This document shows, one piece after another, positions 1-8,473 of a DNA stretch of 64,000 nt. Below the pieces are notes generated by a model. The model did not search any database and had not been told where the DNA came from. It saw only the letters and a program-made list of their open reading frames with translations. A program made the position numbers and the translations under genes. Numbering within the stretch: position 1 is the stretch's first letter; each line of letters starts with the position of its first letter. Source of the DNA: Variovorax sp. N23 (lineage in GTDB: Bacteria > Pseudomonadota > Gammaproteobacteria > Burkholderiales > Burkholderiaceae_C); the NCBI RefSeq assembly GCF_025486315.1, contig NZ_JAOOPY010000002.1, positions 419,332 to 483,331 on the forward strand, written 5' to 3'.

Positions 1-2
1 AA

Positions 3-1397
3 TTCCAAGAGATCATCGATGAGGCCAACCGTGGCGACTCGCCGATACGGCTGAAGCAGGTGATCCTTGAGGCCCCGAGTGCCGATGACAAGAAGGTGAG
101 CGTGCAGGTTGGATCGGGTGCGATGACGCGCCTTGGGCTCACCGACGCGCCGACCATTGCCACCAATCCTGCCGGTGCGGGGGCAACACCGGCCGCTACG
201 CCTGCGCCGGTGTTTACCACGGAGCGCGAGCGCCACGCCGCGCGTGTGGTAATGGACGTGATTGGAAAGTACGAGGTCAAGCGCGACCTCGTGCCGACCA
301 GCAATGCGTTGCTCACCCCAGAGGTGCAGTCAGCCATCCTGGCTGAAGTGACTGAGCGGCTGAAGCCGGCCCAAGGTGACTTACTGGCTGGCACGGATGA
401 TGGAGCACCTGCACTTGATTTGTCGGCAGTGGTGTCCAAGACCACCGAGATTGTGGTCCAGCAAACCATCGACATTCCGCGAATAGCGGTGGTACCCACG
501 GGTGAGGTCACTACCGGCTTCCGACCGTTCAAGCTGGGCTCGTTGCCTAACTTCCAGCCGGGTCAAAGCGAGATCGTCGGTCAAGAGCTGCGCACGAACC
601 ATCAGTTCACGATGAGCCGGGAAGCTGGCATCAGGGAGCAGCGCTTCGAGGACTACATCGTCAAGAAGCTGATCGACTTTGACGACATCGACTACTTCAC
701 GCAGGCGGAACTGCTCTATGACTTGGCGAGCCAGGCCGTTGCCCACTACAAGGCGCAGAACTATTCCGAGAACGAACTGCACGAAGTGTTTGACACCTAC
801 GGCGCGGAGCTGGCCCGGCTGATTCGCGCCGAGATGATGGCCCACTTCTGGGAAGAGGCCACCGAGTACGAGGTGCAGGTGAGCCGAGGCTTCACGGAAC
901 TTAAGCCGTGCAACTACACGGCTGTGGCCGGGCAAACGGCACATCACTACCGTGAGACCCTGACCGAGCTGGGCAAGATCAAGCAGATGCTGTTTGGTGG
1001 TTTCTCCCGCTGCCTGTACCCGCTGCAAAAATTTGACTCGGACACCGAGCGGCGCTTTGCGGTCATCCTGGAACGCGACGCCTTGAAATGGTTCAAGCCC
1101 GCCAAGGGGCAGTTCCAGATTTATTACAAGCTTGGCAGCGAACAGCCGGAGTACATCCCTGACTTCGTGGCAGAAACAGACTCGGCCATCTTCATGGTGG
1201 AAACAAAGGCGAGAGTCGATACGAATACTCAAGAGGTTCAGGCCAAGGCTACTGCCGCTTCTCGCTGGTGCAAGCACGCTTCGGATCACGCAGCAACTGT
1301 CGGCGCCGCGCCGTGGCGGTACTTACTAGTTCCGCACGATGAGATCGCCGAATCAAAGCGGCTCACTGACTTTTTGCGCTTCCAAGTGAAGATCTGA
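3..1397 (+). CDS. Type III restriction enzyme Res-like subunit, C-terminal part (cut by window start)
   Basis: The frame is open from the first bases, so the N-terminal helicase part lies outside the window and only about 464 residues are seen. Near the C-terminus a PDF motif is followed nine residues later by the sequence MVETKA. This is the P-D...E-x-K arrangement of a PD-(D/E)XK nuclease, as in the Res subunit of type III restriction systems and related DEAD/DEAH helicase-nucleases. The segment before it (YIPDF, preceded by an FQIYY strand) fits the same fold. The family role is ATP-dependent cleavage of unmodified DNA together with a Mod methyltransferase. No mod gene is visible, so a stand-alone helicase-nuclease is possible. 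A GIY-YIG nuclease gene follows within 2 bp. Confidence 0.75.
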   Translation, partial: FQEIIDEANRGDSPIRLKQVILEAPSADDKKVSVQVGSGAMTRLGLTDAPTIATNPAGAGATPAATPAPVFTTERERHAARVVMDVIGKYEVKRDLVPTSNALLTPEVQSAILAEVTERLKPAQGDLLAGTDDGAPALDLSAVVSKTTEIVVQQTIDIPRIAVVPTGEVTTGFRPFKLGSLPNFQPGQSEIVGQELRTNHQFTMSREAGIREQRFEDYIVKKLIDFDDIDYFTQAELLYDLASQAVAHYKAQNYSENELHEVFDTYGAELARLIRAEMMAHFWEEATEYEVQVSRGFTELKPCNYTAVAGQTAHHYRETLTELGKIKQMLFGGFSRCLYPLQKFDSDTERRFAVILERDALKWFKPAKGQFQIYYKLGSEQPEYIPDFVAETDSAIFMVETKARVDTNTQEVQAKATAASRWCKHASDHAATVGAAPWRYLLVPHDEIAESKRLTDFLRFQVKI

Positions 1398-1399
1398 GT

Positions 1400-2299
1400 G
1401 TGATACCGATGCAACCTTTTTCCATCACACTTTTCGCAACCACTGGCGATCCCGAAGGCATCCGGCACCTAGACAAGTCGAACTGGTCCGGCTACGGAGT
1501 CGTCTTCAACAGGGAGCTGTTCCATCTGTTGAAACAGGAGCCGGGCTTCTTCCAAGCCGGTATCTACATCCTCGTGGGCAATGCTGCTGAAGAGACAATT
1601 TACATTGGCGAAGCTGATCCTATCGGTGACCGCTTGAAGAATCACGTCTCAAACAAAGAGGGTTGGGTGTGGGGCGTCTACTTCTTCGATCGTAATCACA
1701 AGATCGGCAAGACGGAAGTTCAGTACCTGGAATCGGCATTGGTTGCACTGGCCAAAAAGCATGACCGGGCCATTCTTCTGAACAGGAACAACCCGACTGC
1801 GCCGACGATGGCCCCAGCAGCGAAGGCAACGGCCCAAGCATTTCTGGCTGATATGTTGTTGATTCTGCCGATGCTTGGAATCAATGCGTTCACACCGCTC
1901 AAGCAGGACGACCTTAGCGATCAGGTGCAGCCTGTCGGTTCAGAGATCGATAAGTTTGACACGATCGTTGTTCCGGCACGCGAGGAAGGGTTCAAGCAAC
2001 GCTTCTTGAACGAGCACTGCTGGTTTGCCGTTCGGATCAATGTAAAGCAAATCTCGAAGCTGAAGTTCATCGCGGCCTATCAGGTAGCCCCCGTTGCCGC
2101 CATCACGCACATCGCCGAGATCGACGCTATCGTTCCGTACAACGATACGGGTAAGTACATGATCAAGTTCAAAGGGTCGGCAACTCCGATCGTCCCGATC
2201 CCTCGCCCGGAGAGCAGCGAGGTAAATATGCAGTCGTCGCGTTATGCACTGCGGGAGAAGTTGCTGGCGGCGAAGAATCTGGATCAGGTGTGGGCGTGA
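1400..2299 (+). CDS. GIY-YIG nuclease family protein
   Basis: The 299-residue product has a GIY-YIG domain near the N-terminus: GIY at residues 54-56, YIG at 68-70, an arginine at 78 and a glutamate at 111 (in YLESAL). Those are the positions expected for the catalytic Tyr, Arg and metal-binding Glu. The C-terminal half (about residues 180-290) is a separate domain with aromatic and basic strands that I do not recognise. The gene starts 2 bp after the Res-like gene, by GTG at 1400 or ATG at 1409, so the two are almost certainly cotranscribed. That suggests a joint restriction or defence role, which is inference. Confidence 0.8.
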   Translation: MIPMQPFSITLFATTGDPEGIRHLDKSNWSGYGVVFNRELFHLLKQEPGFFQAGIYILVGNAAEETIYIGEADPIGDRLKNHVSNKEGWVWGVYFFDRNHKIGKTEVQYLESALVALAKKHDRAILLNRNNPTAPTMAPAAKATAQAFLADMLLILPMLGINAFTPLKQDDLSDQVQPVGSEIDKFDTIVVPAREEGFKQRFLNEHCWFAVRINVKQISKLKFIAAYQVAPVAAITHIAEIDAIVPYNDTGKYMIKFKGSATPIVPIPRPESSEVNMQSSRYALREKLLAAKNLDQVWA

Positions 2300-2824
2300 A
2301 ATTTTCGCATCATCACCAATGCCAACAATCAGCGCAGGTCCGTTCAAGCAAGTGAGGGGAATCGCCCTATGGAAGAGTGGAGTGGATGCGGTTCGGGGGA
2401 AAAATGAGAACAGTTTCTGGTGAGGCTGAAACTGCATGGGTTCATAGGTAGGACGGTGGCGAGGCAGGACGGTAGCAGGTAATCTGCGCAGGGAAGGTTG
2501 GGGAGTGAAAGTGCGAAATCACTTGGCCAGCCTGGACAGGTTGGACTCAATTTTTCTTCTCAACAATTGAGCCGTGCCAGTCATCCTCAGATCATGCCAT
2601 TGGTCGGAATCAGTTCACCGGCTCTTGTATTCCCGTCCGAATCTGCTTGAATGAAATCAGGGAGTGAGAGAAAACGAAAGAGGAAGCAAGGTCAACATTT
2701 CCGCCGAAGGCGAACATGTCCTTGATGGGGGGTTCCCCGCCCATGCCCCTGTCGTCTCCACCCCCGCTGGCGCTCCAATAGTGCGCCGGTACGGCACATA
2801 ACAACAAGAAGAAAGGACGCCGCC
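2300..2824. other. Intergenic region upstream of the mobilization genes; candidate oriT zone
   Basis: This 525-bp stretch has no convincing gene in any frame. It contains A-rich purine tracts (about 2660-2690) and short hairpins, such as CGCC-GAA-GGCG near 2702 and a GGGG/CCCC pair near 2735. It lies directly upstream of the relaxosome accessory and relaxase genes, where origins of transfer usually sit. I could not identify a nic site, so oriT is inferred from position only. Confidence 0.35.
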
Positions 2825-3271
2825 ATGAACGACAACATCATCACCACCGCTGACCATCACGAGGTCGCCGAGAACATCATCAAGCAACAGCCCGGACAAG
2901 CTGGACACGATGGACAGCAACATCTGCGCACCCGCCGCGTGGAAACCAGAGTCTCGCCCGACGAGCACGCCACCATCTGCGCCCGTGCCTTGTCGCAGGG
3001 CTTCGGCAGTGTCGCGCAGTATGTTCGCCAGCAAGCAGTCCATGGCAGTGATGCCGACTCACCGTCGAGCAGTCAGCACATCCTGTTGGCCTGCCAGGCC
3101 GAACTGAACGACATCGCGGGCCATGTGAACCAGATCGCCCGTCACCTCACCGAAGGCGAGCCGCTGGACGAGGAAATGCTGATGGTCATGATGCAGGTGT
3201 TGGACCTTGCCGAAGAAAACCTGAAGCGCATCACGAAGGAGAGCACTGCGGCAACTGCGGAGGCGGCGTGA
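2825..3271 (+). CDS. MobC-like relaxosome accessory protein
   Basis: A 148-residue protein with a good ribosome binding site (AAAGGA about 10 bases before the ATG). After a polar N-terminus the pattern RRVETRVSPDEH, followed by an A...GF.SVAQYVRQ helix, resembles ribbon-helix-helix MobC/MobB proteins that help the relaxase bind oriT. The C-terminal part is helical and acidic. Its stop codon overlaps the GTG start of the relaxase gene by 4 bases (GTGA). The pairing with a relaxase gives most of the functional evidence. Confidence 0.75.
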   Translation: MNDNIITTADHHEVAENIIKQQPGQAGHDGQQHLRTRRVETRVSPDEHATICARALSQGFGSVAQYVRQQAVHGSDADSPSSSQHILLACQAELNDIAGHVNQIARHLTEGEPLDEEMLMVMMQVLDLAEENLKRITKESTAATAEAA

Positions 3272-4647
3272 TCGTCCGCATCTTCAAATCAGGCACTTCC
3301 AATGGCGAAGCGCCGGTGAACTATCTGCTCAGCATGAAGGACCATGCCGGCCAGCCTCGCGATGTCGCGCCCGAGGTATTGGAAGGTCATCCCGCCACGA
3401 CCATTTCGGTCATCAACGCCATCCAGCGCAAGCACCGTTATGTGTCCGGCGTGCTGGCATTCCGGGACGATGAGAAGCCGACCCGTGCGCAGATGTATGA
3501 GGTGATCGACTCGTTCAAGAAGGCCGTGGCGCCGGGCCTGTCTGACCGTCAGTTCAACAGCCTTTTCGTGCTGCACAGAGAGAAGGGGAACGATGAAATC
3601 CACTTCGTTGTGCCGATGGTGGAGTTTGCCAGCGGTCGCGGAAAACGCCTCAATGTGCATCCGCCCGGTGCTCGCAATCTCGCCCTGTACGAAGCCTTCA
3701 CCCAGGTGACGAACCACGAGCTGGGCTATGGACAGGTTGTGCCCGATACGATGCGCGCCGCCATTTCGGTGACTGACCGGAAGCTACCCAGCAGCAAGGG
3801 CAAACGGCGCTCTACCCATCTCATTCAACAGGAAATCGTCCAGGCGGTCCAGGCCGGCCAAGTGAATAACAGGAAAGAGTTGGTGCAGTGGTTGGATGAC
3901 GCACTCGGCGTGACGGTCACACGGCAAGGACAGGACTACCTCTCGGTCAAGATGCCCGGCGCGACGAAGGCGATGCGGCTTCGCGGCCCGTTGTTTGAAG
4001 CCGGCACCGACTACCGTTCCTTGAATCCGCCAAAGAGCGGGAAGCCCGGCACCGTCATGCTGACCGTGCCCGAATATCAAAAAGCCCTGGCCAGCCTGGA
4101 CACCCTGGTCAGCGAGAGGCGAGCCTTCAACATCAAGGCTTACCTGACCCCTCGCACGTTCCCAAGAACCCAAGGCGCCGGCAGCGCCTCAGCAACGCTG
4201 AAACCTGCCAACTTCACAAGAGCAACAACAAAGGAGAAACCCATGCCCATCAAGAAGACACCCCACACCGAACGCATCGTGGAAGACGCGATGACCACCG
4301 CCAAGCAGGCAGACGACGAACATGTCAAGAAGCCGGTGATCGCGAGCACCGAACAGGCGACCCAGCGCATGAAGGCCATGCGCGACAGTGGAACGACGGT
4401 CTCCACACCGAAGCCGTCCACGGCGATGGACACGATCAACAGCATTCAGGCAGCCATCGGTGCCTTGCAGCAGTCCATCAATGCCGCCGTAGCCGACATG
4501 GCGAATGCGACGACACCGGACGAAGCGAAGAAGGCTCAACAGCGATTGATGGCACTCATGGAACAGATGGCGCGGCTGGAGCAGCAGTTGCAGGATGCGA
4601 AGGTAAGGCAGATCAACGAGGCGCCGGTGATGAAGCTGAAGGTGTGA
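3268..4647 (+). CDS. Relaxase / mobilization nuclease (MOBP, HEN-like)
   Basis: A 459-residue relaxase that should nick DNA at oriT and stay bound to the transferred strand. A candidate catalytic tyrosine is Tyr19 (VNYLLS). The metal/active-site motif is HREKGNDEIHF, giving His103, Glu110 and His112. This lines up with the H-E-N signature of ColE1-type MOBP relaxases, except that the asparagine is replaced by histidine. The C-terminal third (about 310-459) is alanine/glutamine-rich and probably coiled coil. Translation starts at a GTG that overlaps the mobC-like stop. No coupling protein or type IV secretion genes are seen in the window, so the element is probably mobilizable rather than self-transmissible, unless these lie to the left. 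Confidence 0.85.
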   Translation: MIVRIFKSGTSNGEAPVNYLLSMKDHAGQPRDVAPEVLEGHPATTISVINAIQRKHRYVSGVLAFRDDEKPTRAQMYEVIDSFKKAVAPGLSDRQFNSLFVLHREKGNDEIHFVVPMVEFASGRGKRLNVHPPGARNLALYEAFTQVTNHELGYGQVVPDTMRAAISVTDRKLPSSKGKRRSTHLIQQEIVQAVQAGQVNNRKELVQWLDDALGVTVTRQGQDYLSVKMPGATKAMRLRGPLFEAGTDYRSLNPPKSGKPGTVMLTVPEYQKALASLDTLVSERRAFNIKAYLTPRTFPRTQGAGSASATLKPANFTRATTKEKPMPIKKTPHTERIVEDAMTTAKQADDEHVKKPVIASTEQATQRMKAMRDSGTTVSTPKPSTAMDTINSIQAAIGALQQSINAAVADMANATTPDEAKKAQQRLMALMEQMARLEQQLQDAKVRQINEAPVMKLKV

Positions 4648-4756
4648 TACGACAGGGGCTCAGCATTCGTCCACTGGGAACGCTGCGAGCGGACGGGGCT
4701 GCCGCTGGGTGTTTGTCCACGGTGGACAGATCACCTGAACATCGCCGGGCAGCGTC

Positions 4757-5707
4757 TCACATTTCGTGGGGCCGCAGTCCCATGGAGGACGCGATCGGGT
4801 ACCAAATATCTTGCCACCGAACATAGGCCAAATCAGTACCGGCGAACGCAGTTTCGTGATTGCCCTTGCGTAGCAGTTTCCCATTCGGGAGCTGCTTGCG
4901 GGACTGCACACCGATCGTGCCTTTAGTTAGTTCCTTCGGGAGAACTGAGCGCAGCGGAGTCACATAAACGGGATCATCTGCCACAAGGTAGTACTCGTCG
5001 AACAGGTGAGAAAAGCTCTGAAGATGCTCGCCAAGGTCCAGTGAGTAGATCAATCCGGGCATTACGTTCAATCGCACCTCACCCTTCTCGTATTCCTTGA
5101 CATAACCATCCAGTGCTTCCAACTCGCTCAAATCTTCGGGCGAACAGAAGATGAAGGCCGCAATGAACGACTTCTCGTGCAGCCATTGAACGGCGTGCGG
5201 AATGAATTCATCCAAAGGTGTAAGTACCAGAGCCCTGCCAGGATGTAAGTCCCGGTAGAAATGGTGCGCGCTTAACATCTCGCGTCTTAGGAACGGGTAG
5301 TCGATGTACAGCACCCGATGCTTCAACGGGCTTCGCTGTATTCGTTCTCTGTAGATGGTGCGAACTTCGGAGACGCATTGTTGGGCATCCCTATGAATTT
5401 CCCGTCCTGTGAATCTTATAACTGTGTATCCGGCCCGGGAGAGATATCGTTGACGAACCGCATCTTTCTCCAGTTGGTCTCTGGTCGAGTGATACTCATG
5501 TCCATCAAGTTCGACGACCAGTCGCGCATCCTTGAACAAGAAATCCACCCTGTACCGACTGTGTTTCTCCGGATCGCCAAACCAGTGCTCTGCTTGGATT
5601 GCATCCGCCAAGTCCTCAAGATTTTTTGCGAACACTTCCTCAATGTGGGACGGCCCTCGGTCTCGGTACCAGGACGGTGGCTCTTTTGGTTGGCCGGGGT
5701 ACTTCAT
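4757..5707 (-). CDS. DUF559 / Vsr-like endonuclease domain protein
   Basis: A 316-residue protein whose N-terminal third matches the DUF559 nuclease fold, related to very-short-patch-repair enzymes. RVDFLF (Asp55) is followed by a VVELDGHEYH strand (Glu66, Asp68), then RQRYL..AGY.VIRFTG, the usual end of this domain. Catalytic residues of the PD-(D/E)XK type are therefore in place. Residues about 130-316 form an unrecognised domain. It is on the minus strand, convergent with the relaxase gene and preceded by an XRE regulator on the same strand. Its presence in an integrative element suggests a nuclease or defence role, but the substrate is unknown. Confidence 0.7.
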   Translation of the reverse strand: MKYPGQPKEPPSWYRDRGPSHIEEVFAKNLEDLADAIQAEHWFGDPEKHSRYRVDFLFKDARLVVELDGHEYHSTRDQLEKDAVRQRYLSRAGYTVIRFTGREIHRDAQQCVSEVRTIYRERIQRSPLKHRVLYIDYPFLRREMLSAHHFYRDLHPGRALVLTPLDEFIPHAVQWLHEKSFIAAFIFCSPEDLSELEALDGYVKEYEKGEVRLNVMPGLIYSLDLGEHLQSFSHLFDEYYLVADDPVYVTPLRSVLPKELTKGTIGVQSRKQLPNGKLLRKGNHETAFAGTDLAYVRWQDIWYPIASSMGLRPHEM

Positions 5708-5900
5708 ATGCGTACGTTAATTTGAAGGTGAGCGGGCGGCGAAGCTGTGCGTCCGACTGGGAGCCAAACGCTACAACCGCCGCTTGCCTTGATGCTGCAA
5801 TCAAGACGTCGGCTTCCTGAATAGCAATGACGCGATGAGTCGACGTTGGTGCGAGCAGACGATGAATAGCCTACTGCTTCAAGCCGGTTCTCGTCGTTCG

Positions 5901-6179
5901 TTACGGCAGTTTGCTCTTGTTTTTCTTCGTGGGTTTGTCTAGGTCCGTGAAGAATTCCGATGGCTGGATGCCGAGCGCGTTGACGATTTTCAGGATATTG
6001 ACCAGCGCCAGATTGTGCTCGCCTCGTTCAATGCCGCCCATGTAGCTGCGGTCAATCCCGCAGGCATCGCCAAAGCCTTCCTGAGAGTAACCCAGCTCCT
6101 TGCGACGGCGCCGCACGGCCTCGCCGAAAGCAACCAGTTCGGGCACCTTCGGTTTGTCTAGGGAGACGGGCTTGACCAT
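5901..6179 (-). CDS. XRE-family helix-turn-helix regulator
   Basis: A 92-residue protein built around one Cro/C1-type helix-turn-helix. The domain runs from about residue 16 to 78 and holds YSQEGFGDACGIDRSYMGGI, followed by ERGEHN, the characteristic end of the recognition helix and linker. The lysine-rich tail is short. The gene diverges from the lipoprotein gene at 6308, with which it shares a 128-bp region holding a small palindrome at 6236-6246. Regulation of that neighbour, of itself, or of the element is likely but inferred. Confidence 0.85.
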   Translation of the reverse strand: MVKPVSLDKPKVPELVAFGEAVRRRRKELGYSQEGFGDACGIDRSYMGGIERGEHNLALVNILKIVNALGIQPSEFFTDLDKPTKKNKSKLP

Positions 6180-6235
6180 GTGCAGATGGTCCGCGTCTCA
6201 TGTATAAAACTCCACAGGGAAAGATAAGCCGGGAT

Positions 6236-6246
6236 ATGGTTACCAT
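6236..6246. promoter_or_regulatory. Small palindrome, candidate operator of the XRE regulator
   Basis: ATGGT-T-ACCAT forms a perfect 5-bp inverted repeat. It lies between the divergent regulator gene and the lipoprotein gene, about 60 bases before the lipoprotein start. XRE proteins bind short palindromes of this kind. The assignment rests on symmetry and position only. Confidence 0.3.
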
Positions 6247-6307
6247 TTCGAGCTACGATCCTTCGGCGGGTTGGCATGGTGCCACCCAAGCTTGGAAGGA
6301 AGCTCAG

Positions 6308-7096
6308 ATGAAGAAGACAGTTTTGAGGAGGGCAGCCGCCCTGGTGTTCTTGGCTGGCACGGCGTTCGTGCTCACGGCGTGTGGAGGTGGTGGCAGCGAT
6401 GGCGGCTCATCCTCCCCGGTGGCTACGACACCAGAAGTCACCACTCCGGTAACCGACCCGGTGACCACACCGGAGCCGGTCACGCCGGTGGCGACAACCC
6501 CAGCCGTTCCAGACGCCGAAGTTCTCGCGCTCGCCGACGCCACCAACATCGCCAGCTCAGGCTTTCCGTGGAGCGCCCGTTTCGCTGGCGTGGTGAAGCG
6601 CTGGAACCTGCCCATCCCCGTGAAGACCAACGGCGAGCCTCGTGCGGTTCCCGCCATGGACGCGATTGAAGCGAAGCTCGGGTTTGTCGTCTTTGACCGC
6701 ACCAGTATCGCCACCGCCGACGAAGCAGCGATCACGCGCGGCATCGTTTTCCGTCAGGGCACGTCCTACCTGCCTACCGGTGCCAATCCGCAGTCCTACT
6801 GTGCCAACGTCGCCCGTGCGCCGTTTGATGGCGGCTACCCCTCCACCTTCATGTTCGCACCAGGTGAGATCTCGGCACGGCTCTATGTGAATCTGGACAA
6901 CCCCCAGTGCACAGCATCGCCTGAGATCGTCATCCACGAAATCGGCCATGCACTGGGGCTGGGTGCGCATTTCAAGGGCTTCGGCGACGACGACGGTCCC
7001 ATCGGTCCGGCATTCTGGCCGGTGCTTGCCACCCTCTACGCCAACCCCATCGGCACGCCCAAGGCGTCCGTCGTCATCAAGCAAGTTTCAAACTGA
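6308..7096 (+). CDS. Lipoprotein with metzincin-type zinc protease motif
   Basis: The chosen ATG at 6308 has GGAAGGA about 8 bases upstream and gives a 262-residue protein with a lipoprotein signal (basic start, hydrophobic core, LTAC lipobox with Cys at about 22). A Gly/Ser and Thr/Pro-rich linker with repeated TTPE/VTTP units reaches about residue 75. Near residue 210 is HEIGHALGLGAH, an exact HExxHxxGxxH zinc-binding motif of metzincin metallopeptidases; a downstream Met-turn is not obvious. It is expected to be a membrane-anchored periplasmic or surface protease. Two membrane-protein genes follow closely, so the three probably form one transcription unit. Substrate and role are unknown. 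Confidence 0.75.
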   Translation: MKKTVLRRAAALVFLAGTAFVLTACGGGGSDGGSSSPVATTPEVTTPVTDPVTTPEPVTPVATTPAVPDAEVLALADATNIASSGFPWSARFAGVVKRWNLPIPVKTNGEPRAVPAMDAIEAKLGFVVFDRTSIATADEAAITRGIVFRQGTSYLPTGANPQSYCANVARAPFDGGYPSTFMFAPGEISARLYVNLDNPQCTASPEIVIHEIGHALGLGAHFKGFGDDDGPIGPAFWPVLATLYANPIGTPKASVVIKQVSN

Positions 7097-7107
7097 AGGA
7101 GAGCACC

Positions 7108-7530
7108 ATGAAACTGATTGAAGGCAAGCTCAAGCGGCTGGGCGAATCCACCGTGAACATGAGAGCCGAGGTGGTCAAGTACTCGCTCATCCAGATCGGC
7201 GACAAGACGCTGACCAATCTCAAGGTCAGCAGGAAGCTGAACAACTTCTTGCAGGACGGGATCGAAACCGAACTGCCCACCAAGCTGTGGATGACAGGTG
7301 GGCTGCGCAGGGAAGTGATGGCGGTGCAGGTCGGTGACGACACGCGGTACTACAACCTCTCTGTCGGTGGCTTGCTCTTCTTCACCGCCTTGCACTTTTC
7401 CATCACGGCGATGGCCTTCAACCTCAACATCGGGTTCGGGCTCTTCCTGCTGGTGATGGGGCTGGTCCTTTACGTTCCGGTGCTGCTCGATTGCTTTCGC
7501 ATCGCCGGAATGGGCGGCACGAAGGTTTGA
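7108..7530 (+). CDS. Hypothetical membrane protein, two transmembrane segments
   Basis: A 140-residue protein starting 11 bp after the metzincin lipoprotein gene, with AAGGAG before the ATG. The N-terminal 85 residues are soluble and strand-rich. Two hydrophobic segments follow (about 88-108 and 112-132) with a short charged end. I do not recognise a family. Close spacing to both neighbours suggests it works with the lipoprotein and the ankyrin-like membrane protein. Confidence 0.7.
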   Translation: MKLIEGKLKRLGESTVNMRAEVVKYSLIQIGDKTLTNLKVSRKLNNFLQDGIETELPTKLWMTGGLRREVMAVQVGDDTRYYNLSVGGLLFFTALHFSITAMAFNLNIGFGLFLLVMGLVLYVPVLLDCFRIAGMGGTKV

Positions 7531-7539
7531 GGAAGTGCC

Positions 7540-8382
7540 ATGCCCAAGTACCTGTATGTGAGCTTCGGCAAGAAGGTGACGGATCACCTCGGACCGATCA
7601 ACGCCACGATGTTCATCGGCACGGGAGTGCTGGTGCCCGTGATGGACTTCGTTCGGCCGTACTTCCCGTACATGAACCATGTGGCGGCTGTCGTGGTGTT
7701 GTTCTTCGTCGGCCTGGTCGTTCTGAAGTTCGTCAACACGCCTGCGAACCGGGTCATTCCGGCGAGCATGGTGTTGTGTGCCGGGGTCTGTGCGGGTGCG
7801 TTCTCGGTTGGTGCGGTCGCCAGCTCAAGGCATGCGGCACAGGGCGGCTACATCGCTGCGACCTCGGAGGACGCGAAGGCGCTGCAATCCAATCTGCTGC
7901 GGCTGGAGCAGCAGACGGGTGACATCAAAACGACGCTCAACCGGATGGAGGCAGGCAAGAGCGATGACCCACGGGTCGAACTTCGCAACATCGGTGTGGA
8001 ATGGAGCGAGGACGGCCTGCGCAGAAGCTCGCGCATCGGGGATTTGCGGGCACTGGAACTGTTCCTGCGCGGCGGCATGAGCATCTATTCCAGCCACGAC
8101 AGCAGCCGCACCTCGTTTGCCGTGTCCGTCATTGCGAACAGGTCGCCTCGCATGAAGGAACAGTTGGAACTGCTGGTGCAGCACGGCTACGGTTTGAACA
8201 AGGCAAGCACGGTGCAGGCCAACGCCGATCCTGCCGCTCCGCCGAACCTCTATGCCTATGCGAAGGACATCGGCAACGAGGAAGCGGCGCAGCTTCTTGC
8301 CAGCATGGGATCGGATACAACCGTCTATGAGCCGTGGAAGGCGAAGAAGCCGAAGCCGGTTGTACTGCCGGGGATCTTGTAG
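7540..8382 (+). CDS. Hypothetical membrane protein with ankyrin-like C-terminal region
   Basis: A 280-residue protein with about three hydrophobic segments in the first 100 residues. A short coiled stretch (SNLLRLEQQTGDIKTTLNRM) follows, then a soluble C-terminal part. In that part GDLRALELFLRGGMSI, LELLVQHGYGLN and GNEEAAQLLASMGSD are spaced like ankyrin helix pairs. It ends in a basic, proline-rich tail. The gene is the last of the three-gene unit and is followed by a strong terminator at 8423-8448. Its function is unknown; the ankyrin-like part suggests protein binding. Confidence 0.7.
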   Translation: MPKYLYVSFGKKVTDHLGPINATMFIGTGVLVPVMDFVRPYFPYMNHVAAVVVLFFVGLVVLKFVNTPANRVIPASMVLCAGVCAGAFSVGAVASSRHAAQGGYIAATSEDAKALQSNLLRLEQQTGDIKTTLNRMEAGKSDDPRVELRNIGVEWSEDGLRRSSRIGDLRALELFLRGGMSIYSSHDSSRTSFAVSVIANRSPRMKEQLELLVQHGYGLNKASTVQANADPAAPPNLYAYAKDIGNEEAAQLLASMGSDTTVYEPWKAKKPKPVVLPGIL

Positions 8383-8422
8383 CCAAAAGTGGGCGATGGA
8401 GTCTGCCAACCGGCCTAGAAGC

Positions 8423-8449
8423 AAGAAGCCCGCAATCGCGGGCTTCTTT
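8423..8449 (+). terminator. Rho-independent terminator after the three-gene cargo unit
   Basis: AAGAAGCCCGC and GCGGGCTTCTT pair as a perfect 11-bp stem around the loop AATC, with T residues at the 3' side (TTTATTT). It sits between the last cargo gene and the convergent integrase gene and could act in both directions. Confidence 0.85.
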
Positions 8450-8473
8450 ATTTGCTGAAACAGGCCGGCAGCT

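Noticed and set aside
5318..5725. 135-residue plus-strand frame opposite the DUF559 gene
   Set aside because: The minus-strand frame shows the nuclease motifs and a coherent length; this frame has none.
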